Below the pieces are notes generated by a model. It did no database searches and had not been told where the DNA came from. It was given only the letters and a program-made list of their open reading frames with translations. A stretch of DNA of 64,000 nucleotides from Hortaea werneckii (lineage: Eukaryota; Ascomycota; Dothideomycetes; Mycosphaerellales; Teratosphaeriaceae), in the NCBI GenBank assembly GCA_037044905.1, contig JBAOKB010000126.1, positions 310,001 to 374,000 on the forward strand. The letters are read 5' to 3'. Of this stretch, positions 1 through 10,382 are shown one piece after another. Position numbers and translations under genes: made by a program. Position 1 is the stretch's first letter; every line of letters begins with the position of its first letter.

Positions 1-2390
1 GAAAATTTATAGGTACTCAGTGTGATGGAATGCAGATCAAACTGACGGTGCTGTGCGATTTTCTGAACAGGCAGGGGCAGGGCGAAGTACGAAAAGTCGT
101 TCCCCCCGGTTCGCGAGATTGGATTATGTCCCACGAAAGGATCGCTATCCTTACTATTCCGGACCGCCACTAGAGTCTGCTGTCCTAAGAGAATGTTTGG
201 TCCGTTGTCTACAGCCCTAAGATTCTCATGAATTGTGATCTCGCGGATAATGCCCCTCCCTAATAGCGCTAGCTCCGTTTCTTACAAGTTTCACATATGC
301 AACGGGAAAGGACGCCCAAGGCGCGAAAGATGGACGTCGTCTTAGTACCTAGGTAATCGTGCTACGTCTCTCTTTTGCCAGATGTTTTCGTGTGCCGCAA
401 GAGCGGAACCTTAGGGGAGGACGGAAGGAATGCCTCTCAGCGATAGGACTTTCACCCTTCTTGAAAGACTCTGCATATGCTGTCGGAGGGAACCCAAAAG
501 GGATGACTGAAGCCCCAAGATGCGTTTGCTACGCATGATGCTTCGCCGTAGCAACACACAGCTGAGAGGTACTTTCATGTGGTCGGACGTTTTCTTGGGC
601 AGCGTGCTTTGCTATGTGAACATTATAGCTAGTTCTTCTACTCAATGGTAGAGCTCCATGGCATGTTAGCACGTATTGAAGATATGTTATGGAACGTCTA
701 TAGACTCGTAGGCAACCTAGATACATCTGAACATGTAGCAGCCCGGCTATGCGGCACCAAGCGTCAGGTTTCAAGCTCCTGGTGTGATGTCTTCAGCTTG
801 TTTGTACTTCGTCCGCGGAGTTGGGTGGCGTGAGCAGGCGTTCGGGGTTCATATGCGGTCACCGTCAGCAGAAATCGCGCAAGACCTCATCACCTTCTTT
901 TCCAAGTCGACAATATCACCGCTTGCATTTCCATCTTTCCTTTCCCTTCCCATGTGACTGCTTTCTAGGAGCTTGTCGTTGCGAGCGGGCTGGCATCCAA
1001 TGCCATGGCTGATCCTTCCTGGGCGTCATGGCGATCTACTTGGCGCAGCCATCATAGACGAATCCATCTGCGGTCATCGAGACAGCAGTCGACGACTGGC
1101 ACTGGTGAGCATCGGCGAATATGACTCGCGCAAGCCGTCGCCATTTCTTGCCAGTGGTAGTTCATCGACCGAGGTACTAATCCAGATGGTCCGTAGGATC
1201 GTCTTTCCCATGGCGCTATAACGTATACCGAAGCTACCTGACGAGTCTTCGAGAATCACGGCGGATAAGATCGACATGTTCCTTCCCGAATCAAGACCAC
1301 ATGGCGGAAGCGCAGCTACATCATCTTGCTGATGCAGGCAGTCGAGGTCGGGAATAACACTGAACTGGAAGAAGAAGCAGGCGGATTCTGGCACACGAAC
1401 CCCCGGTCGGCCTTCGCCGAAGCAGAATGGTTCTCCATTTTGTTCGAGATTTTTTCGCGAACAACAATGGTCACCAAACCAGACACTAGAGATGGCGCTG
1501 GTTCTAACGCGATCCACGTGAAGGATCACGCTGCGTGGTCTCGCTATTCACTATTGGACCCACTGGACATGTCTAGAAATTCTCCAGCACGTGAACGTAG
1601 CATTCAACGTCGGCATTGCCGGAGATCGATTTCGTCTGTGCAAAGGTCTACGACCAGTGCCCTACATGAGGCTATACCGCTTTGGATCAAGAAAAAAGAG
1701 GTCCGCAGTGAAAATCGTTTCCCCCAGTGGAGACTGGTTTTCTGCCCCACGAACGCTGAGATTGGGTCCCCACGTTCTCACCCGCTCAGCTTTCCCAAGG
1801 ACCCAATTTATCCCCATGGGAATGTCACGCCTTCTTCCAAACGGAAGGTACTGTCTACACATCACTTGCATTGAGACCTCTAGCCAGTTCGTTTTCTGAC
1901 CCCGCTGCATGCATAGACTGATATAGTTCGACACTGCTTCGAGGGCCAGATAAAACACACAAGTCGTTCCGTGCGGCTCAAGCGGCAAACAGAGGTCGCT
2001 CTAGCTCCGTATGCCCCCATTCTAGCCTGCCGATGGTGGCGTCTGACCTACCTGAGGACACCCGTTACCCGTGTCTGGTATAGAGCGGAGAGGGGCCTTG
2101 GCCGAGTCTGCGGCCCACCGACGGGTGTACCACGCTACACTAAGCTCTGCGAGGGATCTGCCCACTCTGTAACTCTCGGCTCCATAGGGCCCTGGCTTCT
2201 TCTGCAGGTAGCACCAATCACATGCGGTGTGGCTTGCAGACATCCCCAGCCGCGAACGCGGTCGAAGGATGCGATATGACAATCTGACGGTTGGATGATA
2301 CCGTAGCTTGGGGTTCCTCGCGCGCAAGAGGTTCTAGAGGGGGTTTCTTGGGGGGATGAGGGAACGAGATGCTATGTTACTCCACATTCC
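1..2390. other. Region without a recognisable gene
   Basis: I see no intact gene here. Several open frames overlap on both strands, the longest about 180 codons on the plus strand (1326-1874) and 151 on the minus strand (1074-1529). None resembles a family I know, and frames alternate over 970-1900 as they would in a decayed coding sequence. A degenerate gene is possible but not shown. The last few hundred bases probably hold the promoter and 5' leader of the transporter gene that follows. Confidence 0.4.
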
Positions 2391-2434
2391 ATGCAAAACT
2401 CTAGCTCCACTGCCTTGGCGCAGACGGTAGACTG

Positions 2435-4846
2435 GTGGGTATATCTAAGAAGGACAAGACGCCCAGTGTTCTTGAATTCTGGAGCTCACAATTGGACAAG
2501 CTCTTCTGTTCGCCCTCTTGTTTTAGCCCGGCCCCGCCTGGCGTTCTTGAATTGCTGAGCTTAACGACTGACCAAGACCATCGAACCATCGCCAAGGCGG
2601 AGAAAGAGCTTGACTCTAGCTACGCGCAGGATGAGAAGATTGGAGCTATTGGCACAGAGATCGCTGGAGAAGGTCGTCGCGACTCTCTAGTTGACGCCGC
2701 GCGCCGGCAGTCTGTTGCGCTGAACATTGTCGAAAATCCGCTCAAGGTCAGTACTGGGATAGAGCACCCCTCTAATCCTTGGCATTGCATCAGACTATTG
2801 ACATCTGAGGTAAATGATAGAGCGCATCCAAAGAACAAGTCGTATACGATGCCGAGGCTTTCGCCAGAGACAATGGCATGCCCGAGCATGCCGAAATGTT
2901 TGGTCGCGCTGCACTCGTCGCTCGCGACCCGGAAAAGTTCGACCAGGTGACGGAACTTAGCGAAGATGAGCGGTCGGCGCTGGCATATGAGCACACGCAC
3001 AAATGGCACGGCCCTGCGATGCTCTGGTACTCGATCGGTCTCTGTGCTATCGGAGCTGCAACTCAAGGCTGGGATCAGACGGGGTCGAACGGCGCAAACC
3101 TGTCATTTCCTCAGGAGTTTGGCCTTGAATCCACGGACGAAAACCCGAATCCGAGAGGTGAATGGATCGTTGGTATTATCAACGCTATTATCTTTCTGAC
3201 AGCTGGTCTGATGTGAGTTCCTCCCTACACCCCTTCCTAAGTTACCCATCGTGCCTGGGCTATGTTGACTGACTTGGGCCTCGAACAGCGGTGCATTCAT
3301 CGTCGATCCTCTGAACCATTATCTCGGTCGTCGTGGTGAGATCTTCCTCACGGCCGCTTGTCTTACCGCCACTCCTATCGGCTCTGGTTTCGCGAAATCA
3401 TGGCAGGGCTTGTTCGCCGCCCGCTTTGTCATGGGAATTGGAATCGGTGAGTGATTTCGAAAAGAGCTCGAATACCTTTAGTGTTGAGAGTACCACTACT
3501 AACCTCTCTTCGCTGATGTAGGGGCCAAGAATGCTACTGTCCCCATCTTCTCTGCGGAAATGGCACCTCACCGGATCCGTGGCGCCCTGGTCATGTTTTG
3601 GCAGCTCTGGGTCGTAGCAGGTATTTTCCTCGGCTTCTGTGCAAATGTCATTGTCAAAGACACTGGAGACATTTCCTGGCGTCTTCAGCTTGGATCCGCG
3701 TTCATCCCGTCCTTCATCCTCATGATCGGCATCTATTTCTGCCCGGAATCTCCAAGATGGCTCATGAAGCACGGTCATCTGGCAAAAGGCTACAGATCTA
3801 TGAACAGACTGCGTGCTCATCCCATCATTGCCGCGAGAGATTACTACTACTCCTACATCATCTATAAGGAGGAGTTGAAGGAGACCCGCGGTAGTGGATA
3901 TTTCCAGCGTATGTGGGACTGCTTCGCCATTCCACGTATCAGGCGCGCGAATTATGGCGCTTCGACTGTTATGATTGCACAGCAAATGTGCGGTATCAAC
4001 AGTACGTGTTACTTTCAAGCAAGACGGTTCTGCATTTGGCAACGCTAACATCAACGGCAGTCATCTCTTTCTACTCGTCTTCAATCTTCGAGAGAGCCGG
4101 ATACACCTCTGACCAAGCCCTGTTCGCCTCTCTCGGCTACGGCGCCATCCAAGTCGTGGCAACCATCCCCACCCTGTTCCTCATCGACACCAAAGGTCGT
4201 CGTACCCTGACCCTTATCACGTTCCCGGGAATGTGCATCTTCCTGCTCGCCGCCGGTCTCTCTCTGCTCAACGATGAAGGCCCTAAGGCAGCACAGATCG
4301 GGCCGGTCGTGCTCTTCGTGTACCTCTTCACCATCTGCTACTCGCTGGGAGAAGGACCAGTGGCATTCCAGTACTCGGCTGAGGTCTTCCCGACGATCCA
4401 GCGTGAGCAGGGCATGGCATGGGCGGTATGCATCAACAACACTTTCGGTAAGTCTCTGTGAATCTCCATCCACAGGAGGCGTTTCTTTTGCCTCTTCATG
4501 GCTTCTTTGTCAGCTTACTAACAATCGATCTTTTCCAGCCGGCATCCTCTCCCTCACTTTCCCTCGCATGCAACACGTCATGACACCCACAGGCGCATTC
4601 GGCTTCTATGCTGGCTTAAACCTAATCGCCTGGTTCATGATCTTCTGCTTTGTACGGGAGACTAAGCAGCTCACGCTTGAGGAGCTGGATCAGGTCTTCT
4701 CGATCCCGACCAGCAAGTACATCTCGCACGAGGCCACAGTGTGGTTGCCTTACTTTGTCAAGAGGCATATCTTCCGCCAGAAGATTAATAAGCCCACTCC
4801 GCTTATTGCCAAGCAAGACAAGGTCGAGGATGTTTTGAAGGTCTAG
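2435..4846 (+). CDS. MFS sugar-type transporter (12-TM permease)
   Basis: This encodes a Major Facilitator Superfamily permease of the sugar porter family, expected in the plasma membrane and moving a sugar or polyol by proton symport. Exons read as about 2435-2746, 2821-3212, 3289-3446, 3522-4001, 4061-4447 and 4539-4846, and all phases agree. Visible sugar-porter motifs are GRRGE after TM2, PESPRWL before the central loop, GINIISFYSSSIF in TM7 and GEGPVAFQYSAEVFPT in TM10. Exons 2-6 give about 575 residues, with about 100 more in exon 1. The start is unresolved. Position 2435 is only the upstream limit of the open frame (a GTG after a TAG at 2402) and there is no in-frame ATG before the first intron, so a further 5' exon is needed. 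The ATG at 2391, followed by a possible donor near 2427, is a candidate. The substrate cannot be named. Confidence 0.88.
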
Positions 4847-5563
4847 GAGGGATCATCAAAAGACGGGAAGGATCGAATGGCGGTGTGTATGGAGTGTAGA
4901 TTCGCTCCAAACCCCTTGGTTCTTGGACGAGATGGGGATAGAAACCTCTTTTTCGACAGAGGGTTGGAGAACATTAGTATTGCGACAGGGGATCTCTTGT
5001 ATAACGTGGATATGCATGACGATTGACGCAGGCTTTTATGGGAATATAGTAATATCAATGTTTGACTTCATCCTGGCCTTTCCGTTCCTCTGTGCTGTTC
5101 GTTATCAAAAGGTCCAAGTGAGCGTTCTCGTGTGTGTCGGGTCGTGCAATGACTTTCGCCATTTAAGATTGATACAGTCAAGGAGATTGCCAGAAGTGTG
5201 TCTTTGGATGGTATATCTGTACACCATGTTGAAGCTCTTGATGTGATGTCTCTGTCGAACCTTCTGACATTGATTTGTGCAGAGACTTGATGAGGCACCT
5301 TTAATCAAATCTGCCGAAAATTTCACTAATCGCTCACCGCCCGCGGCCCTTTCCGTTAAATCCCCAGCTTGGAAAAAGAAAATTGCCGCCTTGGCACAGA
5401 AGCTCCCCCCAAGCTTTCCAGCGCAAAAAGATCCAGCAAAAGCTCGGATCGGGACTTCATCGAGGAACTCAAGTCTCAATCGCGATAACATCTACATCCT
5501 TCCACCGCCCACCGTCTGAACAAAACGCCCTCTGAAATTCAATTGCATCGCATACCGCCCACC
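4847..5563. other. Transporter 3' region and NHP2 promoter
   Basis: This is a 0.7-kb spacer between two plus-strand genes. It should hold the transporter 3' UTR and the NHP2 promoter and leader. No other gene is supported. Confidence 0.5.
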
Positions 5564-6499
5564 ATGGCCGCCGAAGACGAAGTCCAGCTGAAGAAGGAAA
5601 AGAAAGAGAAGAAGGAGAAGAAGGACAAGAAGCGCAAGTCGTCCGAGATGGAAGTCGATGAGGCCGCCACTCCGGCGAAGAAGGAGAAGAAGGACAAGAA
5701 GGCCCGGAAGTCCCTGGACGCTTCGACGGTGGAAGGCGCTGCGGATGAGGAGGACGGCAAGGTCACGATGGAAGCCCCTAGTGCGTTGGTCAAGGGCGAG
5801 GCCGGCGAGGAGGGCGAAGGCAAGGTGAAGGTCGCGGTGCCGATTAGTGCGCTCGTGCCGTTTGCGAACCCATTGTGCGACGAGAAGAACCAGAAGAAGG
5901 TGTTGAAGGGGGTTAAGAAGGGTGAGTTCCCTACTTTTGACAAATTCTCCCCTTTCTGCTTTTTTGCCTCACACATACCTTTACCGGTATTGCCTACGAG
6001 AAACACCAAATCCCCCTTTCGAACCCGCCATGCCATCAGCACCGTCAAGAAACCGAACCATTCCAAAATCCATCAACCGCAGAAAGCGAACAAGAAATGC
6101 TAACCCATCTCTCACCCAGCCGCCAAAAACAAAGCCCTCAAACGCGGCGTGAAAGAAGTCGTGAAATCCGTCCGGAAATCGCCCCTCGCCGCGCCCTCAG
6201 CCGTGAACAACCCAGCCATCACGCCCCCGGGCCTCGTCATCCTCGCCGCCGACATCTCGCCCATGGACGTCATCTCGCACCTCCCCGTGCTGTGCGAAGA
6301 CCACAACATCCCCTACGTGTACGTGCCGTCGCGGGCGGAGCTCGGCGCGGCGGGGTCGACGAAGCGGCCGACCAGTGTGGTCATGATTACGCCGCGACAG
6401 GGCAAGGGCGCGGACGAGAGCGGTAAGGCTGAGTGGGAGGAAGGGTTTGCCGAGTTGCATAAATTGGCGTTGAAGTTGGGGCAGGCGGTCAAGGTATAG
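5564..6499 (+). CDS. nhp2: H/ACA ribonucleoprotein subunit NHP2 (L7Ae family)
   Basis: NHP2 is the L7Ae-type RNA-binding protein of H/ACA snoRNPs, which pseudouridylate rRNA in the nucleolus. Two exons, 5564-5921 and 6120-6499, give 245 residues; the 198-bp intron has a CTAAC branch-like motif near its end. The start is the ATG at 5564 in a strong context (CACCATGG). The C-terminal half carries the L7Ae fold signature: a KALKRGVKEV helix, a KSPLAAPSAV stretch, then GLVILAADISPMDVISHLPVLCEDHNIPY and PSRAELGAA written in the usual order. The first ~110 residues are Lys/Glu-rich, with repeated KKEKKDKK tracts typical of nucleolar proteins. This makes it longer than the yeast protein (about 156 residues), as is usual for filamentous fungi. 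Confidence 0.93.
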
Positions 6500-7226
6500 A
6501 GAGATTTTACTTGTGTGGAAGAGGGCATGTGGCAATGGCAAGGGAGACGAGAAAAGGGAGAGAAAGAGAGAGAGTGTGTGTGCGTGTGGGCTGTTCCGGG
6601 CAAACACTTGAAGGGGTGCTCGGGAACGTTTTTTATTATCTTGTTTGAAAAATCATGGTCAGTCGTATCTTATGGGCATGGGGCGTTCAAGAGATCCGCG
6701 CTTTTCTGCCTGGGCAATGGGGCGAAGAAAAAAGGGTGCATCAGCACCGTGTATGCTATATTTCAAGACATGATCTTCCTCGCTTTCCCTGATTCTCATC
6801 CTGTTCCTCGCTTGTTCATTCATCTCGCCGTTTTTCCTCTTGGGCTGGGCTTTTTTTAGCCGCTGCTTTAAAAGACCGCTCGAACCTTTCTCGTGCCAAC
6901 TACCGCTGCCAGGCAATTGTGAAATGCTGCCCCGTATACGGTATTTAAGTCTGTAATGGAGAGGGTCCAGGTCCTGGTGTGAGATGATAAGAGAAGAACG
7001 GTGAGGAGAGAGGGAGCGACAAGGAACGTTTGGACTTCTTTAACCCCAGGAAGTAGAAGGGGAAGGAGAAGGACCAACATCCTGTCCTCTAACACTACAA
7101 CTTACTATCAGGCTCGCGAAGGAAAACAGGAGATCAAGATCATCCCTATGACCCTCTCCCCCTCCTTTCCCGCCATCATACCCAACTCGTAAGATCAAAA
7201 AAGAAAAGAAAAGAAAAAGAAAAGGT
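6500..7226. other. Convergent 3' regions
   Basis: This spacer lies between NHP2 (+) and the coiled-coil gene (-), which end toward each other. It should contain both 3' UTRs. A GA-rich stretch (6535-6575) and an A-rich stretch (7197-7224) are the only notable compositions. Confidence 0.5.
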
Positions 7227-9068
7227 CTATATCTCAAAAACCCCACTCCCCGCACCCTGCGTCTGCGCCAACCCCTCCCTCTGCTCCACAAGATCAACCC
7301 TCCACCCCTTCCACCCTTCCAATCCCCTCTTAACCTCTTTTACACGCTCAATCCGCTTCCGCCCTTCCTCCTCCTGCGCCTGCCGGAAAGCTTCGGGATC
7401 AAAGGAATCCCCCTCGTCGTCTTCCAGCAAGTCAAGCGATTGCTGGCGGCCATGAGTATACGGACCCCCGCCGCCCCCGCCGCTGGCGGCGTGCTGCTCC
7501 TCGCCTCGGAAGGCCGAGATGCCGGAGCGAAGGACGTCCTGGAAGGAGGAGGATTGGCGGGCTGGCGTAGCCGCTGGCGGGTGCAGGGCGGCGCTTTCGC
7601 GTCGGCCGCGGTGCGGGGAGGTGTTGAGGTCGACGTCTTCGTAGGGGGAGGAATGCTGGTAGGCTTCGGCGTCGTTCATGCCCGGTTGCAGAGCCGCGCG
7701 TTTCTCCCGCCACACGCCGCTGCGGAGGTCGAAGTTCTCGGCTTCCAGGGCGCGGATCTTGGCCTGCAGGATTCCCGTTTCGGTTTCGGATTCGTCCAGC
7801 TCGAAGTCGCCTGCTGCTTCTTGGTCTTGGGCGTTGCCTTTGCGCTCGCGGCGGTGGGAGAGTTGTTGGACTTGCTGGCGGAGGTCGGTTAGTTCGGCGT
7901 CTTTGCCCGTCTGCGCTGATGTCGCCTCCCGGTGGAGTTTGGTGAGGGTTTCAATTTTCTGCTCTAGGCTCTGGGCGCGGTCTTGGGCCGTGGTGAGGTT
8001 GGTGGTGGCGGTGTGGAGGTCGGATTCGAGGAGGGTGATGCGGTTTGTGAGGGTTTCTTTGGAGGGTTGGTCATCGTCGGTGGTTTCTTTGCTGTTCGTC
8101 TCGTTTTCGCTCTCTCCTTCTTCACCCTCTGGCTTTTGGGGAAAGGCAGCGAGGGTGGTTTTCAATTGCTCGAGTTCCTGTTTGTAGGCGTCGGATGCGG
8201 TCTCGGCTGTTTGGACCTTCCCCTCGAGATCTTTGACTGAAGCATCGCGTTCTGAGAGGGTATTTTGGAGGCCATTGACTTGATTACGAAGGTTGCTGAG
8301 TTCGAGCTCCAGGGATTCGATCGTGGAGGTTTTGTTGGCGAGCTGCGCACTTAAATCCGGACTGGTCGTCGATTGTCTACGGTTGTTTTTCGCAGCTTGT
8401 TGCTGTGCCTGGGAAAGCTGTCGTTGCACTGATGCCAACTCCTCCTTTAGAGTCTCGGCCTCTTTACTCTTGGTTTTGAGCTCGGCGACATCGCTGCTGT
8501 CTTCCCGCAGCTTTTCGAGCTCTTCCTCTGCCTTTGCCAACCGAGACGCTCCATCTTCCTGCTGCTGCTTATAGGATTTACCCTCTTTCTCAAGCTCTTC
8601 AATCCGAGCCGCTTGTTTCTTGTACAGGTCTTGGACTTCGGCGCCGGGACTCAATGGACCTGAACTACCCTGCCTGAATGATTCCGATCGTTGCTTCGAC
8701 TGCTTCGATTCTGATGGTTTCTCGGAGACCTCCTCCTCATCCTTTGCTGCAGTCTCGCCAGCATCCTCCCCTGTTTCCGCTTCAGGCTTCTTGTCATCTT
8801 CAGGTGCTTCCTTGTCCTCGCCAGCTTCGTCTCCTACAGCTGCCTCGGCTGATTCTACTTCTGCCTTGGCCTCATCCTTAGCAGCCTTGTCTTCTTTCTT
8901 TTTCCCGCTGCCTTTCTTTCCCTTCTTCTGCTGTTCCTTCTTTAGCTGCTCGAACTATAGGAGAGGGTTAGCTTGGTCCGATGTTTTGGCTGCAATTCGA
9001 GCGATCGCACGAACCCGTTTCTTCGCCGCCGCCAACTTCTCTGCTTTCTCTTTGTCTTCGTCGGCCAT
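7227..9068 (-). CDS. Golgin-like coiled-coil protein ('M protein repeat' type)
   Basis: Exon 1 is 9015-9068 and exon 2 is 7227-8954, read on the minus strand with a 60-bp intron, giving 593 residues. The start ATG at 9068 opens MADEDKEKAEKLAAAKKR, and the splice continues with FEQLKKEQQKKGKK. The N-terminus is a Lys-rich helix, followed by an acidic low-complexity stretch (roughly residues 40-115). A long heptad-rich coiled coil (roughly 130-390) is full of EELEKLRED-type segments and has one short acidic/polar interruption. The last ~140 residues are partly disordered and end in a conserved-looking helix (EEEGRKRIERVKEVKRGLEGWK). This architecture matches fungal proteins annotated as M-protein-repeat or golgin-like, with a presumed Golgi tethering role. 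I see no GRIP domain, so the role is inference. It diverges from the GGPP synthase gene across 1.3 kb. Confidence 0.75.
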
Positions 9069-10382
9069 AATCTAGATTAGGAGATGTATTGTTACTTTGG
9101 AGAGGCGCAATGCGACCGAGCAACGTATTTAGAGCCAGGAGGTCCGAGGCCAGCTATACCAACTCTATTGGCCCGGAGCCCACCACGACTTCTGCCAGCG
9201 AGGTGCAAATGGAAGAGGCTACACAGACACGTTATGATATACCAATACAATGGTTCACGTTATCAATTCAATCATTAATATCATCCCGTCCCAACGTCAC
9301 GCTTTCTGATGACAATGTACTCCATGTCCGGGTAGAATTGCGAGCTCGACGATGATGTACAGAAGAGGATCGTCAAGTTAGGATAACTTATCGCCTCAAC
9401 CGCCTGCTGGACCAATTGATCTATTCAATCTCAAGTCCAACGGCCTTGATGGACATTCAGCTCTACCATGTCCTTCTCTCCGTCCATCGCCTCCAAAAAG
9501 ACAAGAGAAATTTAAAAAGGCACAGCTCCATCCGCGAAGCAAACACCCGCGATGGAGGCGTCCTTGGAGTTGTAGTCGTTTGGGCACATGTCGCACGGGT
9601 CCCTAATATATGTACTACTTCTTATGCGGCATTGCAACGAAGACACCAGATTCCCAGTTTGACAAATGATGGAGGGATGTAACGGATGACAAGAGTTGCA
9701 GTTGCATGTATTCAGCCTACTCAATGCGTCGATCGGCTATTGAAAGGACATAGCAGAGGCCGAAGCGACTCTTCTATCACACGCACGAGTCATGTGTCGA
9801 GATCAGTGAGTGATGTAGATTGGACAATGCATACAGCAGCGTACCTAGGTAGCTAGGGTTGTCAGTATGTATGTACAGTATGGACTGGCTGCTGCTGTGT
9901 CACGGACGGAAGATGGAGTCCAAACACCGAGAGCAAGATGGCAACTGATGATGGGGTCAGTGCAGGGGTTCGCAGGAATGGCTTGCATGACGAAGCTGGG
10001 ATCACCTGCAGCTGCATGCGCTCAACTGCGCTGGTGCTGTAGCTTGTCTAACCGACCTTAGGTTGCGTAGTGAATCCTGATCCCGCTGCATCACGCGCTT
10101 GGAGATCATGATATCTGTATATACTACTCCTCCACCCTCGTGCGAATCATAATGGACATGATTTCTTATCTTCACACACCATCTCCAATCCTCCTTCATT
10201 ATCCACTCTCAGACACTAAATCAATCCCGCCGCGGATCCCCCCGTCGTTCGGCGGCTCACCACGGATCTTCGCGGATCGTAGGAGCTATCGTATCCGCGC
10301 ATAAAGCTGCACGGAGCTCGAGTCAGTGCAAGACATCATCACCACCGTCTCGTGCTCACACTAGGTTGCACCCGGGTCGACC
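9069..10382. other. Divergent promoter region
   Basis: This 1.3-kb region separates the divergent coiled-coil gene and GGPP synthase gene. It must hold both promoters and 5' leaders. I see no further gene; the open frames here are short and lack coding character. Confidence 0.45.

Noticed and set aside
1074..1874. Overlapping frames of 151 (-) and 182 (+) codons
   Set aside because: No recognisable domain or splice logic. I considered a degenerate gene, including an Hsp70-like one, but could not support it from the sequence.
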